A stretch of 40,079 nucleotides of DNA, taken from CALROG01 sp943369755. Lineage in GTDB: Bacteria; Pseudomonadota; Gammaproteobacteria; Burkholderiales; Burkholderiaceae_C. The stretch is from assembly GCA_943369755.1 (NCBI GenBank), contig CALROG020000038.1:1-40079 (forward strand). The letters run 5' to 3'. Every line of letters starts with the position of its first letter. Within the stretch, counting starts at the first letter, position 1. The notes under the pieces are model-generated. The model saw only the letters and a program-made list of their open reading frames with translations, was not told where the DNA came from and ran no database searches. A program made the position numbers and the translations under genes. Positions 32,877-40,079 of this stretch are shown here, piece after piece.

Positions 32877-33664
32877 CAGTCGCCGCGGGCCGTTGCGGCA
32901 GCGTCAACGGCGGTAGTGTCAGCCTTCAGGTGGCCGACGTACTGCAAGGCCTGCGTGATATGAATCGAGGGCACATCGCCCTCGCGCATATGCAGCAAGT
33001 CAGCCGGACTGACAAGCAGTGGGTCAGCGGCAGTTAGCGGCAGCTTGGCGCGGCGATACGCCTCCAGCACGAACTGGGAGCAGAAGAAACGGTCGTTGCG
33101 GGCGGCACCGAGCTGGATGGCCGCGATGCCCCGAATACAGGCATCGCGAACCAGGCTGGGTGTCAGTGGCAGTTCACAGAATTGCCGTTGCAATATGAAG
33201 GGTGCCTGCAATACGACGCCCGCCGTGTTGTACTTCTTTCCCTCTTGTTCGCGCGCAAACGCATGCATGGCATTTGCATGCTCGTGCGTCACCCCAGGGT
33301 GGCGAAACGCGACAACCACGGACTCATCATTCATGAACGCGTGCAGGTTCCGGGTACGTATACCTGAGCCCACCGCTTCGGCCACTTGGCCGTCGCCAAC
33401 ATACAGCGCGGCGTGACTGACAGGTGCCACCGTGAGCGCGCGAATGCCCAGCGAGTTCAGACTGTTGGTGGAGGACAGAATGATGTCCCCGGGTCGCAGC
33501 GCGTCACCGGTGATGGCTTGGCCTCCATTGACCGGCGTCAGCAGCAGCCGATTCTGGACTTTGAGCTGCGGCGTACCGTGAACCGGATGCATGTCGACAC
33601 GCGTGGCACAGGCGCCCAGTAACAAGACGACTCCGACAAGCGCGACGAATTTTCGATGTTGCAT
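32876..33664 (-). CDS. YiiX/YebB-like lipoprotein cysteine hydrolase (permuted NlpC/P60)
   Basis: 262 residues. Lipoprotein signal with lipobox LLGAC. Circularly permuted papain-like order: GDIILSS, then catalytic His in VSHAALYVGDGQVAEAVG, then catalytic Cys in RFFCSQFVLEAYR. Relatives act on peptide or amide bonds, perhaps in the cell wall or on lipids. AGGAGG-type site before the ATG. Only 19 bp after tgt, so probably in the queA-tgt transcript. Confidence 0.8.
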   Translation of the reverse strand: MQHRKFVALVGVVLLLGACATRVDMHPVHGTPQLKVQNRLLLTPVNGGQAITGDALRPGDIILSSTNSLNSLGIRALTVAPVSHAALYVGDGQVAEAVGSGIRTRNLHAFMNDESVVVAFRHPGVTHEHANAMHAFAREQEGKKYNTAGVVLQAPFILQRQFCELPLTPSLVRDACIRGIAAIQLGAARNDRFFCSQFVLEAYRRAKLPLTAADPLLVSPADLLHMREGDVPSIHITQALQYVGHLKADTTAVDAAATARGD

Positions 33665-33683
33665 GACTCATTCCTCCATGGCT

Positions 33684-34811
33684 TCACGCCCCGCGCGCCC
33701 GGTCCGCCTTGAAGCGCTGCGCAAACCCGGCAAAGTCGCCCGCGTCCAGCGCGTCGCGCACTTCCTGCATCAGGTTCAGGTAGTAGTGCAGGTTGTGGAT
33801 GGTGGTCAGCATCGGGCCCAGCATCTCGCCACAACGGTCCAGGTGGTGCAGGTAGGCGCGGCTGAAGTTCTTGCAGGTGTAGCAGCTGCAGGTTTCGTCC
33901 AGCGGGCGCTGGTCACTCTTATGGCGGGCGTTGCGGATCTTCAGGTCGCCGAATCGGGTGAACAAATGGCCGTTGCGCGCGTTGCGGGTGGGCATGACGC
34001 AGTCAAACATGTCCACGCCCTGGGCCACACCTTCCACCAGGTCTTCGGGCGTGCCCACGCCCATCAGGTAGCGCGGTTTGTGGGCCGGCAGGCGGTGCGG
34101 GGTGTGCGCCATGATGCGCAGCATCTCGTCTTTGGGCTCACCCACGCTCACGCCACCCACCGCGTAGCCGGGGAAGTCCATGGCCACCAGCGCGTCCAGC
34201 GACTCCTGGCGCAGGTTTTCAAACATGCCGCCCTGCACAATGCCAAACAGCGCGTTGGGGTTTTCCAGCCGCGCAAACTCAGCCTGGCAGCGCTGCGCCC
34301 AGCGCAGGCTGAGCTCCATCGACTGGCGCGCCTCGCGTTCGGTGGTGATGTGGCCCTTCACGTCGTAGGGCGTGCATTCGTCAAACTGCATCACGATGTC
34401 GCTGTTCAGCGTGGCTTGAATCTGCATGCTGATCTCGGGCGTGAGGAACAGCTTGTCGCCGTTCACAGGGCTGGCGAACTTGACGCCTTCTTCCGAAATC
34501 TTGCGCATCTCGCCCAGGCTCCACACCTGAAAGCCGCCGCTGTCGGTCAGGATGGGTTTGTGCCAGTTTTCAAACCGGTGCAGGCCGCCAAACTGGGCCA
34601 TCACGTCCAGGCCGGGGCGCATCCACAGGTGAAAGGTGTTGCCCAGGATGATCTGTGCGCCCATCTCCTCCAGGCTTTTCGGCATCACGCCCTTGACTGT
34701 GCCGTAGGTGCCCACCGGCATGAAGATCGGCGTTTGCACCACGCCGTGGTTGAGCGTGAGCGTGCCGCGCCGGGCGTGGCCTTCGGTTTTGTGCAGATCG
34801 AACTTGAGCAT
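33684..34811 (-). CDS. tgt: tRNA-guanine transglycosylase
   Basis: 375 residues from the ATG at 34811; the open frame upstream overlaps queA. Swaps guanine-34 of Asp, Asn, His and Tyr tRNAs for preQ1. Visible: TDSGGFQVWSL with the general-acid Asp, QFDECTPYD, IVQGGMF, and DCVMPTRNARNGHLFT with the nucleophile Asp. Zinc site CSCYTCKNFSRAYLHHL near residues 310-325 plus a later His. It starts 4 bp after the queA stop, so the two queuosine genes are coupled. Confidence 0.97.
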   Translation of the reverse strand: MLKFDLHKTEGHARRGTLTLNHGVVQTPIFMPVGTYGTVKGVMPKSLEEMGAQIILGNTFHLWMRPGLDVMAQFGGLHRFENWHKPILTDSGGFQVWSLGEMRKISEEGVKFASPVNGDKLFLTPEISMQIQATLNSDIVMQFDECTPYDVKGHITTEREARQSMELSLRWAQRCQAEFARLENPNALFGIVQGGMFENLRQESLDALVAMDFPGYAVGGVSVGEPKDEMLRIMAHTPHRLPAHKPRYLMGVGTPEDLVEGVAQGVDMFDCVMPTRNARNGHLFTRFGDLKIRNARHKSDQRPLDETCSCYTCKNFSRAYLHHLDRCGEMLGPMLTTIHNLHYYLNLMQEVRDALDAGDFAGFAQRFKADRARGA

Positions 34812-34815
34812 GGGC

Positions 34816-35859
34816 CTATTGTGTGTGAGCCGCTGGCAGACGGTCCAGCAGCATCGCGTCGCCGTAGCTGAAGAAGCGGTAGCGTTGTGCAATGGCGTGC
34901 TGGTAAAGCGCCTTGATCGGCTCATAGCCGGCAAAGGCGCTCACCAGCATCATCAGCGTGCTCTTGGGCAGGTGAAAGTTGGTGATCAGCCGGTCCACCA
35001 CCTTGAACTCAAACCCCGGGGTAATGAAGATGGCGGTGTCGCCAGCTTCCTGGCCGGTGGCGGCCCAGGACTCCAGCGTGCGCACTGTGGTGGTGCCCAC
35101 CGCCAGCACCCGGCCACCGCGGGCGCGGCAGGCCGTCAGGGCGGCGATGGTTTCAGCGGGCACAACATAGCGCTCGCTGTGCATGCGGTGCTCGGCAATG
35201 GTGTCGGTCTTCATGGGCTGGAAGGTGCCCGCGCCCACATGCAGCGTCACGCTGGCGCGCTGCACGCCGCGGGCCTGTAGCGCGTCCAGCAGCGGCTCGT
35301 CAAAGTGCAGCGCGGCGGTGGGCGCGGCCACTGCGCCGGGGTGGCGTGCAAACACGGTCTGGTAGCGCTGCGCGTCGTCGGCTGAATCGCTGTGGGTGAT
35401 GTAGGGCGGCAGCGGCACATGGCCGTGCTGCGCCATCAGTGCATACGGGTCGGCGCTCAGCTCAAAGCGAAACAGCGGGCCGTCGGCTTCTGGCCAGCGG
35501 CCCTGCAAGGTGGCGGTGAAGCCGCCCACCATTTGCAAGGCCGTGCCCAGTGGCGGCTTTTTGCTGACCTTCATATGGGCCACCACCTCGTGCCCCAGCA
35601 GCACCCGCTCGATCAGCAGCTCAACCTTGCCGCCGCTGGGCTTTTCGCCAAACAGGCGGGCCTTGACGACCTGGGTGTCATTGAAAACCAGCAAGTCGCC
35701 CGGCTCCAGCAGCGCGGGCAGCTCGCGAAAGATGCGGTCTGCGGGCGGCGCGGTGCTGCCGTCGAGCAGGCGCGACGCGCTGCGTTCGGCTGCGGGGTGC
35801 TGGGCAATGAGATCGGGGGGCAGGGCGAAGTCGAAATCGCCAACGGTAAAGGTGCGCAT
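34816..35859 (-). CDS. queA: S-adenosylmethionine:tRNA ribosyltransferase-isomerase
   Basis: 347 residues from the ATG at 35859 (MRTFTVGDFDFALPPDLIAQHP). The frame extends 42 codons upstream into recG, without conservation. Adds the epoxycyclopentane ring to preQ1-tRNA, the step after Tgt. Family landmarks: GDLLVFNDTQVVKARLFG, PLPPYI, LHFDEPLL, VTLHVGAGTFQPM and GTTTVRTLES. Divergent from recG with 58 bp between the starts. Confidence 0.97.
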   Translation of the reverse strand: MRTFTVGDFDFALPPDLIAQHPAAERSASRLLDGSTAPPADRIFRELPALLEPGDLLVFNDTQVVKARLFGEKPSGGKVELLIERVLLGHEVVAHMKVSKKPPLGTALQMVGGFTATLQGRWPEADGPLFRFELSADPYALMAQHGHVPLPPYITHSDSADDAQRYQTVFARHPGAVAAPTAALHFDEPLLDALQARGVQRASVTLHVGAGTFQPMKTDTIAEHRMHSERYVVPAETIAALTACRARGGRVLAVGTTTVRTLESWAATGQEAGDTAIFITPGFEFKVVDRLITNFHLPKSTLMMLVSAFAGYEPIKALYQHAIAQRYRFFSYGDAMLLDRLPAAHTQ

Positions 35860-35917
35860 GCTGCTTGAGGGCTGAACAAAGCCCGTGCCAAGAGTGGAGA
35901 CAGGGCAGAATTGTCCC

Positions 35918-38071
35918 ATGCCCGAGAAGAAGGAGATGTCGGTTCCACAGAAGGCCCTGCGCAAGCTGGGCCTGGTGCGCGACATCGATCTGGCGCTGCA
36001 CTTGCCGCTGCGCTACGAGGATGAAACCCGCATCATCAAGCTGCGCGACGCGCGCGAGGGCGACACCGTGCAGATTGAGGCGACGGTGACCGCCTGCGAG
36101 GTCAGCTTTCGCCCGCGCCGCCAGTTGCTGGTGACGGTGGACGATGGCTCAGACACCTGCGTGCTGCGCTTCTTCAGCTTCTACCCGTCGCAGCAAAAGG
36201 CGCTGGCGGTGGGCACCCGGCTGCGCCTGCGCGGCGAGCTCAAGGGCGGCTTCATGGGCTGGACCATGATGCATCCGTCGTTCCGCCCGGCCGGTGGCGA
36301 GCTGCCCAGCGCGCTCACGCCGGTGTATTCCACGGTGGCGGGCTTGCCCCAGGCCTACCTGCGCAAGGCGGTGCTCAGCGGCCTGGCGCGGGCCGACCTG
36401 TCAGACACCTTTGCGCCTGAAGTTTCAAGCCAATTAAGCCGCCAGCCCGCGTGGAATATTCGCGAGGCGCTATCTTTTTTGCACCAACCCGCACCCGACG
36501 TGGCGCTTGCAACCTTGCAAGACCGCAGCCACCCGGCCTGGCAGCGGCTGAAAGCTGAAGAGCTGTTGGCCCAGCAACTGTCGCAGTTGCAAAGCAAGCG
36601 TGAGCGTGATCGGCTGCGGGCTCCGGTGCTCAAATCCGTTCGCGCTGAGCTTGTCGAAGGGCAGGCCCCGCCCGAGTCGCAGCTTTCGCTGCACGAACAG
36701 CTACTTGCCGTGCTGCCGTTCCAGCTCACGCTGGCCCAACGCCGCGTCGGTGAAGAAATTGCGCGCGACCTGGCGCGGGCCGTGCCCATGCACCGCTTGC
36801 TGCAAGGTGACGTGGGTTCAGGCAAGACCGTGGTGGCCGCACTGGCAGCGGCCATTGCCATCGACGCGGGCTGGCAGTGCGCGCTGATGGCACCGACCGA
36901 AATTTTGGCCGAGCAGCACTTCCGCAAGCTCATCGGCTGGCTTGAGCCGCTGCTCAGCCCGCGTGGCCAGCAAGTGGCCTGGCTGACGGGCGGCCAGAAA
37001 AAAAAGGAACGCAGCGCCGTGCTGGCGCTGGTGGCCAGCGGCGAGGCGGCGCTGGTGGTGGGCACCCACGCCGTGATCCAGGAGCAGGTGCAGTTCAAAA
37101 ATCTGGCGCTGGCCATCATTGACGAACAGCACCGCTTTGGCGTGGCGCAACGCCTGGCGCTGCGTGAAAAAATGAAACCCCCGCAAGAACAAGACAGCGC
37201 AGGCCAGGGGCAGGGGGAAGGCGACGCAGCCGGGCTGGAACCTCATACCCTGATGATGAGCGCCACACCGATTCCGCGCACGCTGGCCATGAGCTACTAC
37301 GCCGACCTGGATGTCTCCACCATCGACGAGCTGCCGCCGGGGCGCACGCCGGTGGTGACCAAGGTGATTGCCGAGCAGCGCCGCTACGAAGTGATAGAGC
37401 GCATCCGCGCCCAGGTGGCCCAGGGGCGGCAGGTGTACTGGGTCTGCCCGCTGATTGAAGAAAGCGAGGCGCTTGACCTGACCAACGCCACCGCCACCCA
37501 CGCCGCCTTGAGCGAGTCTTTGCCCGGCGTGCTGGTGGGCCTGCTGCACTCACGCATGCCACAGGCCGAGAAAAAGGCCGTGATGTCACTGTTTACCAGT
37601 GGCCAGATGGGGCTGCTGGTCAGCACCACGGTGATTGAGGTGGGCGTGGACGTGCCCAATGCCTCGCTGATGGTGATTGAACACGCCGAGCGCTTTGGTT
37701 TGAGCCAGTTGCACCAGTTGCGCGGCCGGGTCGGTCGTGGTGCGGCGGCGTCGGCCTGTGTGCTGCTGTACTCCACCGGCGACGCCCCGCGCCTGGGTGA
37801 GACGGCGCGGGCCCGCCTGAAGGCCATGGCGCAGACCCATGACGGCTTCGAGATTGCGCGGCGCGACCTTGAGATTCGCGGCCCCGGTGAATTTTTGGGT
37901 GCCCGCCAGTCAGGCGCGCCGCTGCTGCGCTTTGCCGACCTGGCCACCGATACCGAGTTGCTGGAGTGGGCCCGCGCCGCCGCCCCGTTAATGCTCGACC
38001 AGCACCCCGACCTGGCCCGCCAGCACACCGAGCGCTGGTTGGGTGGAAAATCGGAGTTCCTCAAGGCATGA
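35918..38071 (+). CDS. recG: ATP-dependent DNA helicase RecG
   Basis: 717 residues from the ATG at 35918; a GTG 33 bp upstream and an ATG six codons downstream are alternatives. Rescues stalled replication forks. Wedge/OB domain in the first 200 residues, then Walker A GDVGSGKT near 297-304, DEQH box at 402-405, motif III SATPIPRT near 448, and QLRGRVGRG in the second helicase lobe. Two extra segments: SVRAELVEG near 240-248 from a repeat insertion, and a Gln/Gly-rich run at about 419-442 before motif III. Slightly longer than E. coli RecG (693). Confidence 0.96.
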   Translation: MPEKKEMSVPQKALRKLGLVRDIDLALHLPLRYEDETRIIKLRDAREGDTVQIEATVTACEVSFRPRRQLLVTVDDGSDTCVLRFFSFYPSQQKALAVGTRLRLRGELKGGFMGWTMMHPSFRPAGGELPSALTPVYSTVAGLPQAYLRKAVLSGLARADLSDTFAPEVSSQLSRQPAWNIREALSFLHQPAPDVALATLQDRSHPAWQRLKAEELLAQQLSQLQSKRERDRLRAPVLKSVRAELVEGQAPPESQLSLHEQLLAVLPFQLTLAQRRVGEEIARDLARAVPMHRLLQGDVGSGKTVVAALAAAIAIDAGWQCALMAPTEILAEQHFRKLIGWLEPLLSPRGQQVAWLTGGQKKKERSAVLALVASGEAALVVGTHAVIQEQVQFKNLALAIIDEQHRFGVAQRLALREKMKPPQEQDSAGQGQGEGDAAGLEPHTLMMSATPIPRTLAMSYYADLDVSTIDELPPGRTPVVTKVIAEQRRYEVIERIRAQVAQGRQVYWVCPLIEESEALDLTNATATHAALSESLPGVLVGLLHSRMPQAEKKAVMSLFTSGQMGLLVSTTVIEVGVDVPNASLMVIEHAERFGLSQLHQLRGRVGRGAAASACVLLYSTGDAPRLGETARARLKAMAQTHDGFEIARRDLEIRGPGEFLGARQSGAPLLRFADLATDTELLEWARAAAPLMLDQHPDLARQHTERWLGGKSEFLKA
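36636..36661. repeat. Short mobile palindromic repeat inside recG
   Basis: GTTCGCGCTGAGCTTGTCGA with flanking bases, an imperfect palindrome (TTCG...CGAA ends) known from many bacterial genomes, whose other frame reads PFALSLSKG. Here it is read in frame as SVRAELVEG between the wedge and motor domains, so the gene stays open. Confidence 0.75.
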
Positions 38072-38122
38072 ACACGGCCGCCCCCAAAGTGGCAGTCGCT
38101 TGAAAAGAAAGCATGTTGGCGA

Positions 38123-39085
38123 ATGACCCTCACTGAACTCAAATACATCGTTGCGGTCGCGCGCGAAAAGCACTTTGGTCACGCGGCCGAGGCCTGCTTT
38201 GTCTCGCAACCCACGTTGTCGGTGGCGATCAAGAAGCTGGAAGACGAACTTGACGTCAAGCTGTTCGAGCGCAGCGCCAATGAAGTCAGCGTCACCCCGC
38301 TGGGCGAGGAGATCGTGCGCCAGGCCCAAAGCGTGCTGGAGCAGGCCGCCAACATCAAGGAAATTGCCAAGCGTGGCAAAGACCCCCTGGCTGGGCCACT
38401 GAAGCTGGGCATCATCTACACCATCGGCCCCTATCTGCTGCCCGATCTGGTGCGCCAGATGATCGCCCGCACCCCGCAGATGCCGCTGATGCTGCAGGAG
38501 AACTTCACCGTAAAGCTGCTGGAGATGCTGCGCACCGGCGAGATTGACTGCGCCATTCTGGCCGAGCCCTTTCCCGACACCGGCCTGGCCACCGCGCAGC
38601 TCTATGACGAGCCCTTCATGGCGGCGCTGCCCAGCCACCACCCGCTGGCCACGCTGAAGTCGATCACGGCTGAAGCGCTGAAGAAGGAAACCATGCTGCT
38701 GCTGGGCAACGGCCATTGCTTTCGCGACCATGTGCTGGAGGTCTGCCCTGAGTTTGCGCGGTTTTCCAGCGATGCGGAAGGCATCCGCAAGAGCTTTGAA
38801 GGCTCGTCGCTGGAGACCATCAAGCACATGGTGGCCGCTGGCATGGGCGTTACCCTGGTGCCGCGCCTGTCGGTGCCCAAGTCGGCACTGGCACCTAAGA
38901 AACGCAGTCAAGATGACGACGCCTTTGTGCGCTACTTGCCGATTACCGACGAACACGGTGGCGCCCCCCCCACCCGCCGTGTGGTGCTGGCCTGGCGTCG
39001 CAGCTTTACCCGTTACGAGGCCATTGCGGCGCTGCGCAACGCCATTTACGCCTGCGAACTGCCCGGCGTGAACCGCCTGTCTTGA
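38123..39085 (+). CDS. oxyR: Hydrogen-peroxide sensor regulator OxyR
   Basis: 320-residue LysR-type regulator. HTH near 1-60 (MTLTELKYIVAVAREKHFGHAAEACFVSQPTLS in part). The two redox cysteines are Cys199 and Cys208 in GNGHCFRDHVLEVC, the same numbering as E. coli OxyR, so peroxide sensing by disulphide is expected. Regulates catalase and alkyl hydroperoxide reductase genes elsewhere. It starts 51 bp after recG, an arrangement I recall from other Comamonadaceae, and is followed by ubiA. Confidence 0.94.
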   Translation: MTLTELKYIVAVAREKHFGHAAEACFVSQPTLSVAIKKLEDELDVKLFERSANEVSVTPLGEEIVRQAQSVLEQAANIKEIAKRGKDPLAGPLKLGIIYTIGPYLLPDLVRQMIARTPQMPLMLQENFTVKLLEMLRTGEIDCAILAEPFPDTGLATAQLYDEPFMAALPSHHPLATLKSITAEALKKETMLLLGNGHCFRDHVLEVCPEFARFSSDAEGIRKSFEGSSLETIKHMVAAGMGVTLVPRLSVPKSALAPKKRSQDDDAFVRYLPITDEHGGAPPTRRVVLAWRRSFTRYEAIAALRNAIYACELPGVNRLS

Positions 39086-39114
39086 GCCGGCCCGGGCGAT
39101 TCAGGACGCTTGCC

Positions 39115-40035
39115 ATGAGCCTCAAACCGATCGCCGATGAGCTGGTAGACGGCGCGCTGGCGCAACGGCTGCGCGCAAAGTGCGTGCTCTACCTCGACCT
39201 CATTCGCTGGAACCGCCCGGCGGGCTGGTTGCTGCTGCTGTGGCCCAGCCTGAGCGCGCTGTGGATTGCCGCGCACGGCTGGCCGGGCTGGCGCCTGCTG
39301 GCGGTGTTTGTGCTGGGCACCATCCTGATGCGCAGCGCGGGCTGCTGTGTCAACGACGTGGCCGACCGGGAGTTTGACAAACATGTGAAGCGCACCGCGC
39401 AACGCCCGGTGACGGCGGGCAAAGTGTCGGCGAAGGAAGCCCTGGCGCTGGGCGCTGTGCTGGCGCTGGCCGCATTCGGTTTGGTGCTGACCACCAATGC
39501 GGCGACCATCGGCTGGTCCTTTGCGGCGCTGGCCATTGCCATTGCCTACCCTTACGCCAAGCGCTTTGTAGCCATGCCGCAGGCGGTGCTGGGGGTGGCC
39601 TTCAGCTTTGGCATTCCCATGGCCTTTGCGGCGGTGCAGTCGCGGGTTCCGCCACTGGCCTGGCTGTTGTTGGTGGGCAACCTCTTCTGGGTGCTGGCCT
39701 ACGACACCGAATACGCCATGGTGGACCGCGACGACGACCTGCGCATCGGCATGAAAACCTCGGCCATCACGCTGGGCCGCTGGGACGTGCCCGCGATCAT
39801 GTTTTTTTACCTGGCATATCTGGCAATATGGGCTGTAGCCCTCATGGATACTGCGCAAGGCACTATATTTTTTATAGCGCTCGGGGTGGCGGCAGCGCAA
39901 GCCCTGTGGCACTGGACGTTGATCCGGGGGCGCACCCGCGAAGGTTGCTTCAAGGCTTTTCGGCTGAACCACTGGCTGGGCTTTGCCGTGTTCGTCGGTG
40001 TGGCGCTGGACTACGCGTTTTTGCCGTCGGTGTAA
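39115..40035 (+). CDS. ubiA: 4-hydroxybenzoate octaprenyltransferase
   Basis: 306 residues from the ATG at 39115 with AGGA upstream; a TTG overlapping the oxyR stop is rejected. Membrane prenyltransferase of ubiquinone synthesis, about eight or nine membrane segments. Both Asp motifs are present: NDVADREFD (Mg-diphosphate site) and YDTEYAMVDRDDD. N-terminal RWNRPAGWLLLLWP is typical. A 17-bp palindrome lies inside the coding region near residue 250. Confidence 0.96.
   Translation: MSLKPIADELVDGALAQRLRAKCVLYLDLIRWNRPAGWLLLLWPSLSALWIAAHGWPGWRLLAVFVLGTILMRSAGCCVNDVADREFDKHVKRTAQRPVTAGKVSAKEALALGAVLALAAFGLVLTTNAATIGWSFAALAIAIAYPYAKRFVAMPQAVLGVAFSFGIPMAFAAVQSRVPPLAWLLLVGNLFWVLAYDTEYAMVDRDDDLRIGMKTSAITLGRWDVPAIMFFYLAYLAIWAVALMDTAQGTIFFIALGVAAAQALWHWTLIRGRTREGCFKAFRLNHWLGFAVFVGVALDYAFLPSV
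39862..39878. repeat. 17-bp palindrome (copy 5 of 5), inside ubiA
   Basis: ACTATATTTTTTATAGC, read in ubiA as TIFFIA within a membrane segment. Its core is the exact reverse complement of copy 3. Confidence 0.6.
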
Positions 40036-40079
40036 CGCTCGTTGCCTGTCGGATTCGCGTCGGCCCCGCGGGTTGGGGG

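Noticed and set aside
33591..34871. 426-residue plus-strand frame opposite tgt
   Set aside because: His/Val/Ala-rich shadow of a certain gene.
40036..40079. Last 44 bases after ubiA
   Set aside because: Too short to call; no hairpin with U-run or start site recognised.

Overview
The window is a GC-rich chromosomal stretch with no rRNA, tRNA, phage or insertion-sequence genes. Gene content points to a betaproteobacterium of the order Burkholderiales, most likely Comamonadaceae (inference). The pointers are a PhaM-type PHB-granule protein, a DUF3567 protein, an OxyR with both redox cysteines placed after recG, a queA-tgt pair, a tandem glycine riboswitch, and short GCTAT/ATAGC-type palindromes of a kind I associate with that family.

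Layout. 1-5133: the 3' part of a very large two-partner-secretion (filamentous haemagglutinin-like) exoprotein gene, cut by the window edge. 5153-8504 (minus): purU, a GcvA-like LysR regulator and an orphan glcD. 8597-13228: a beta-alanine/omega-amino-acid:pyruvate aminotransferase, a lipoprotein hydrolase, a ChaN-like lipoprotein, an AbrB-type membrane protein and DUF3567. 13304-16666: IclR regulator plus DUF3108 protein, divergent from a fumarylacetoacetate-hydrolase-family enzyme, then a VOC protein. 16697-19329: a possible FNR-box-controlled DksA/TraR-type operon, a crotonase-fold enzyme without the classical glutamates, and a DUF2946/PCu(A)C copper pair. 19408-22533: PhaM, FIST protein and DUF535 protein. 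22495-24831 (minus): HTH regulator, tandem glycine riboswitch, dadA. 24946-27694: CREST/ceramidase-like membrane hydrolase and an MFS-acyltransferase fusion. 27812-31348: a Fic protein lying between two YiaA/B membrane proteins, followed by a secreted pair (STM0539-like and DUF2145). 31422-33664: DUF1080 lipoprotein, an AT-rich regulatory stretch, a small lipoprotein and a YiiX-like lipoprotein hydrolase. 33684-40035: tgt, queA, recG, oxyR, ubiA.

How genes may work together. purU, glcD, the aminotransferase and the riboswitch-controlled dadA suggest a loose glycine/glyoxylate/one-carbon theme. The HTH regulator at 24100-24831 has a dyad (AGTATC-N7-GATACT) over its own start region, and an almost identical dyad lies upstream of a small lipoprotein 7.4 kb away. 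With the divergent CREST hydrolase and MFS-acyltransferase genes this may be a small envelope-lipid regulon (inference). The fic gene has clustered TGGGTGT boxes in its promoter, consistent with autoregulation through its own C-terminal winged helix (inference).

Most coding calls are secure at family level. The most novel signals are regulatory: the riboswitch/terminator/large-hairpin leader of dadA, the paired HTH dyads, the fic promoter boxes, the IclR dyad, and five 17-bp palindromes of common architecture, two of them inside coding sequence.
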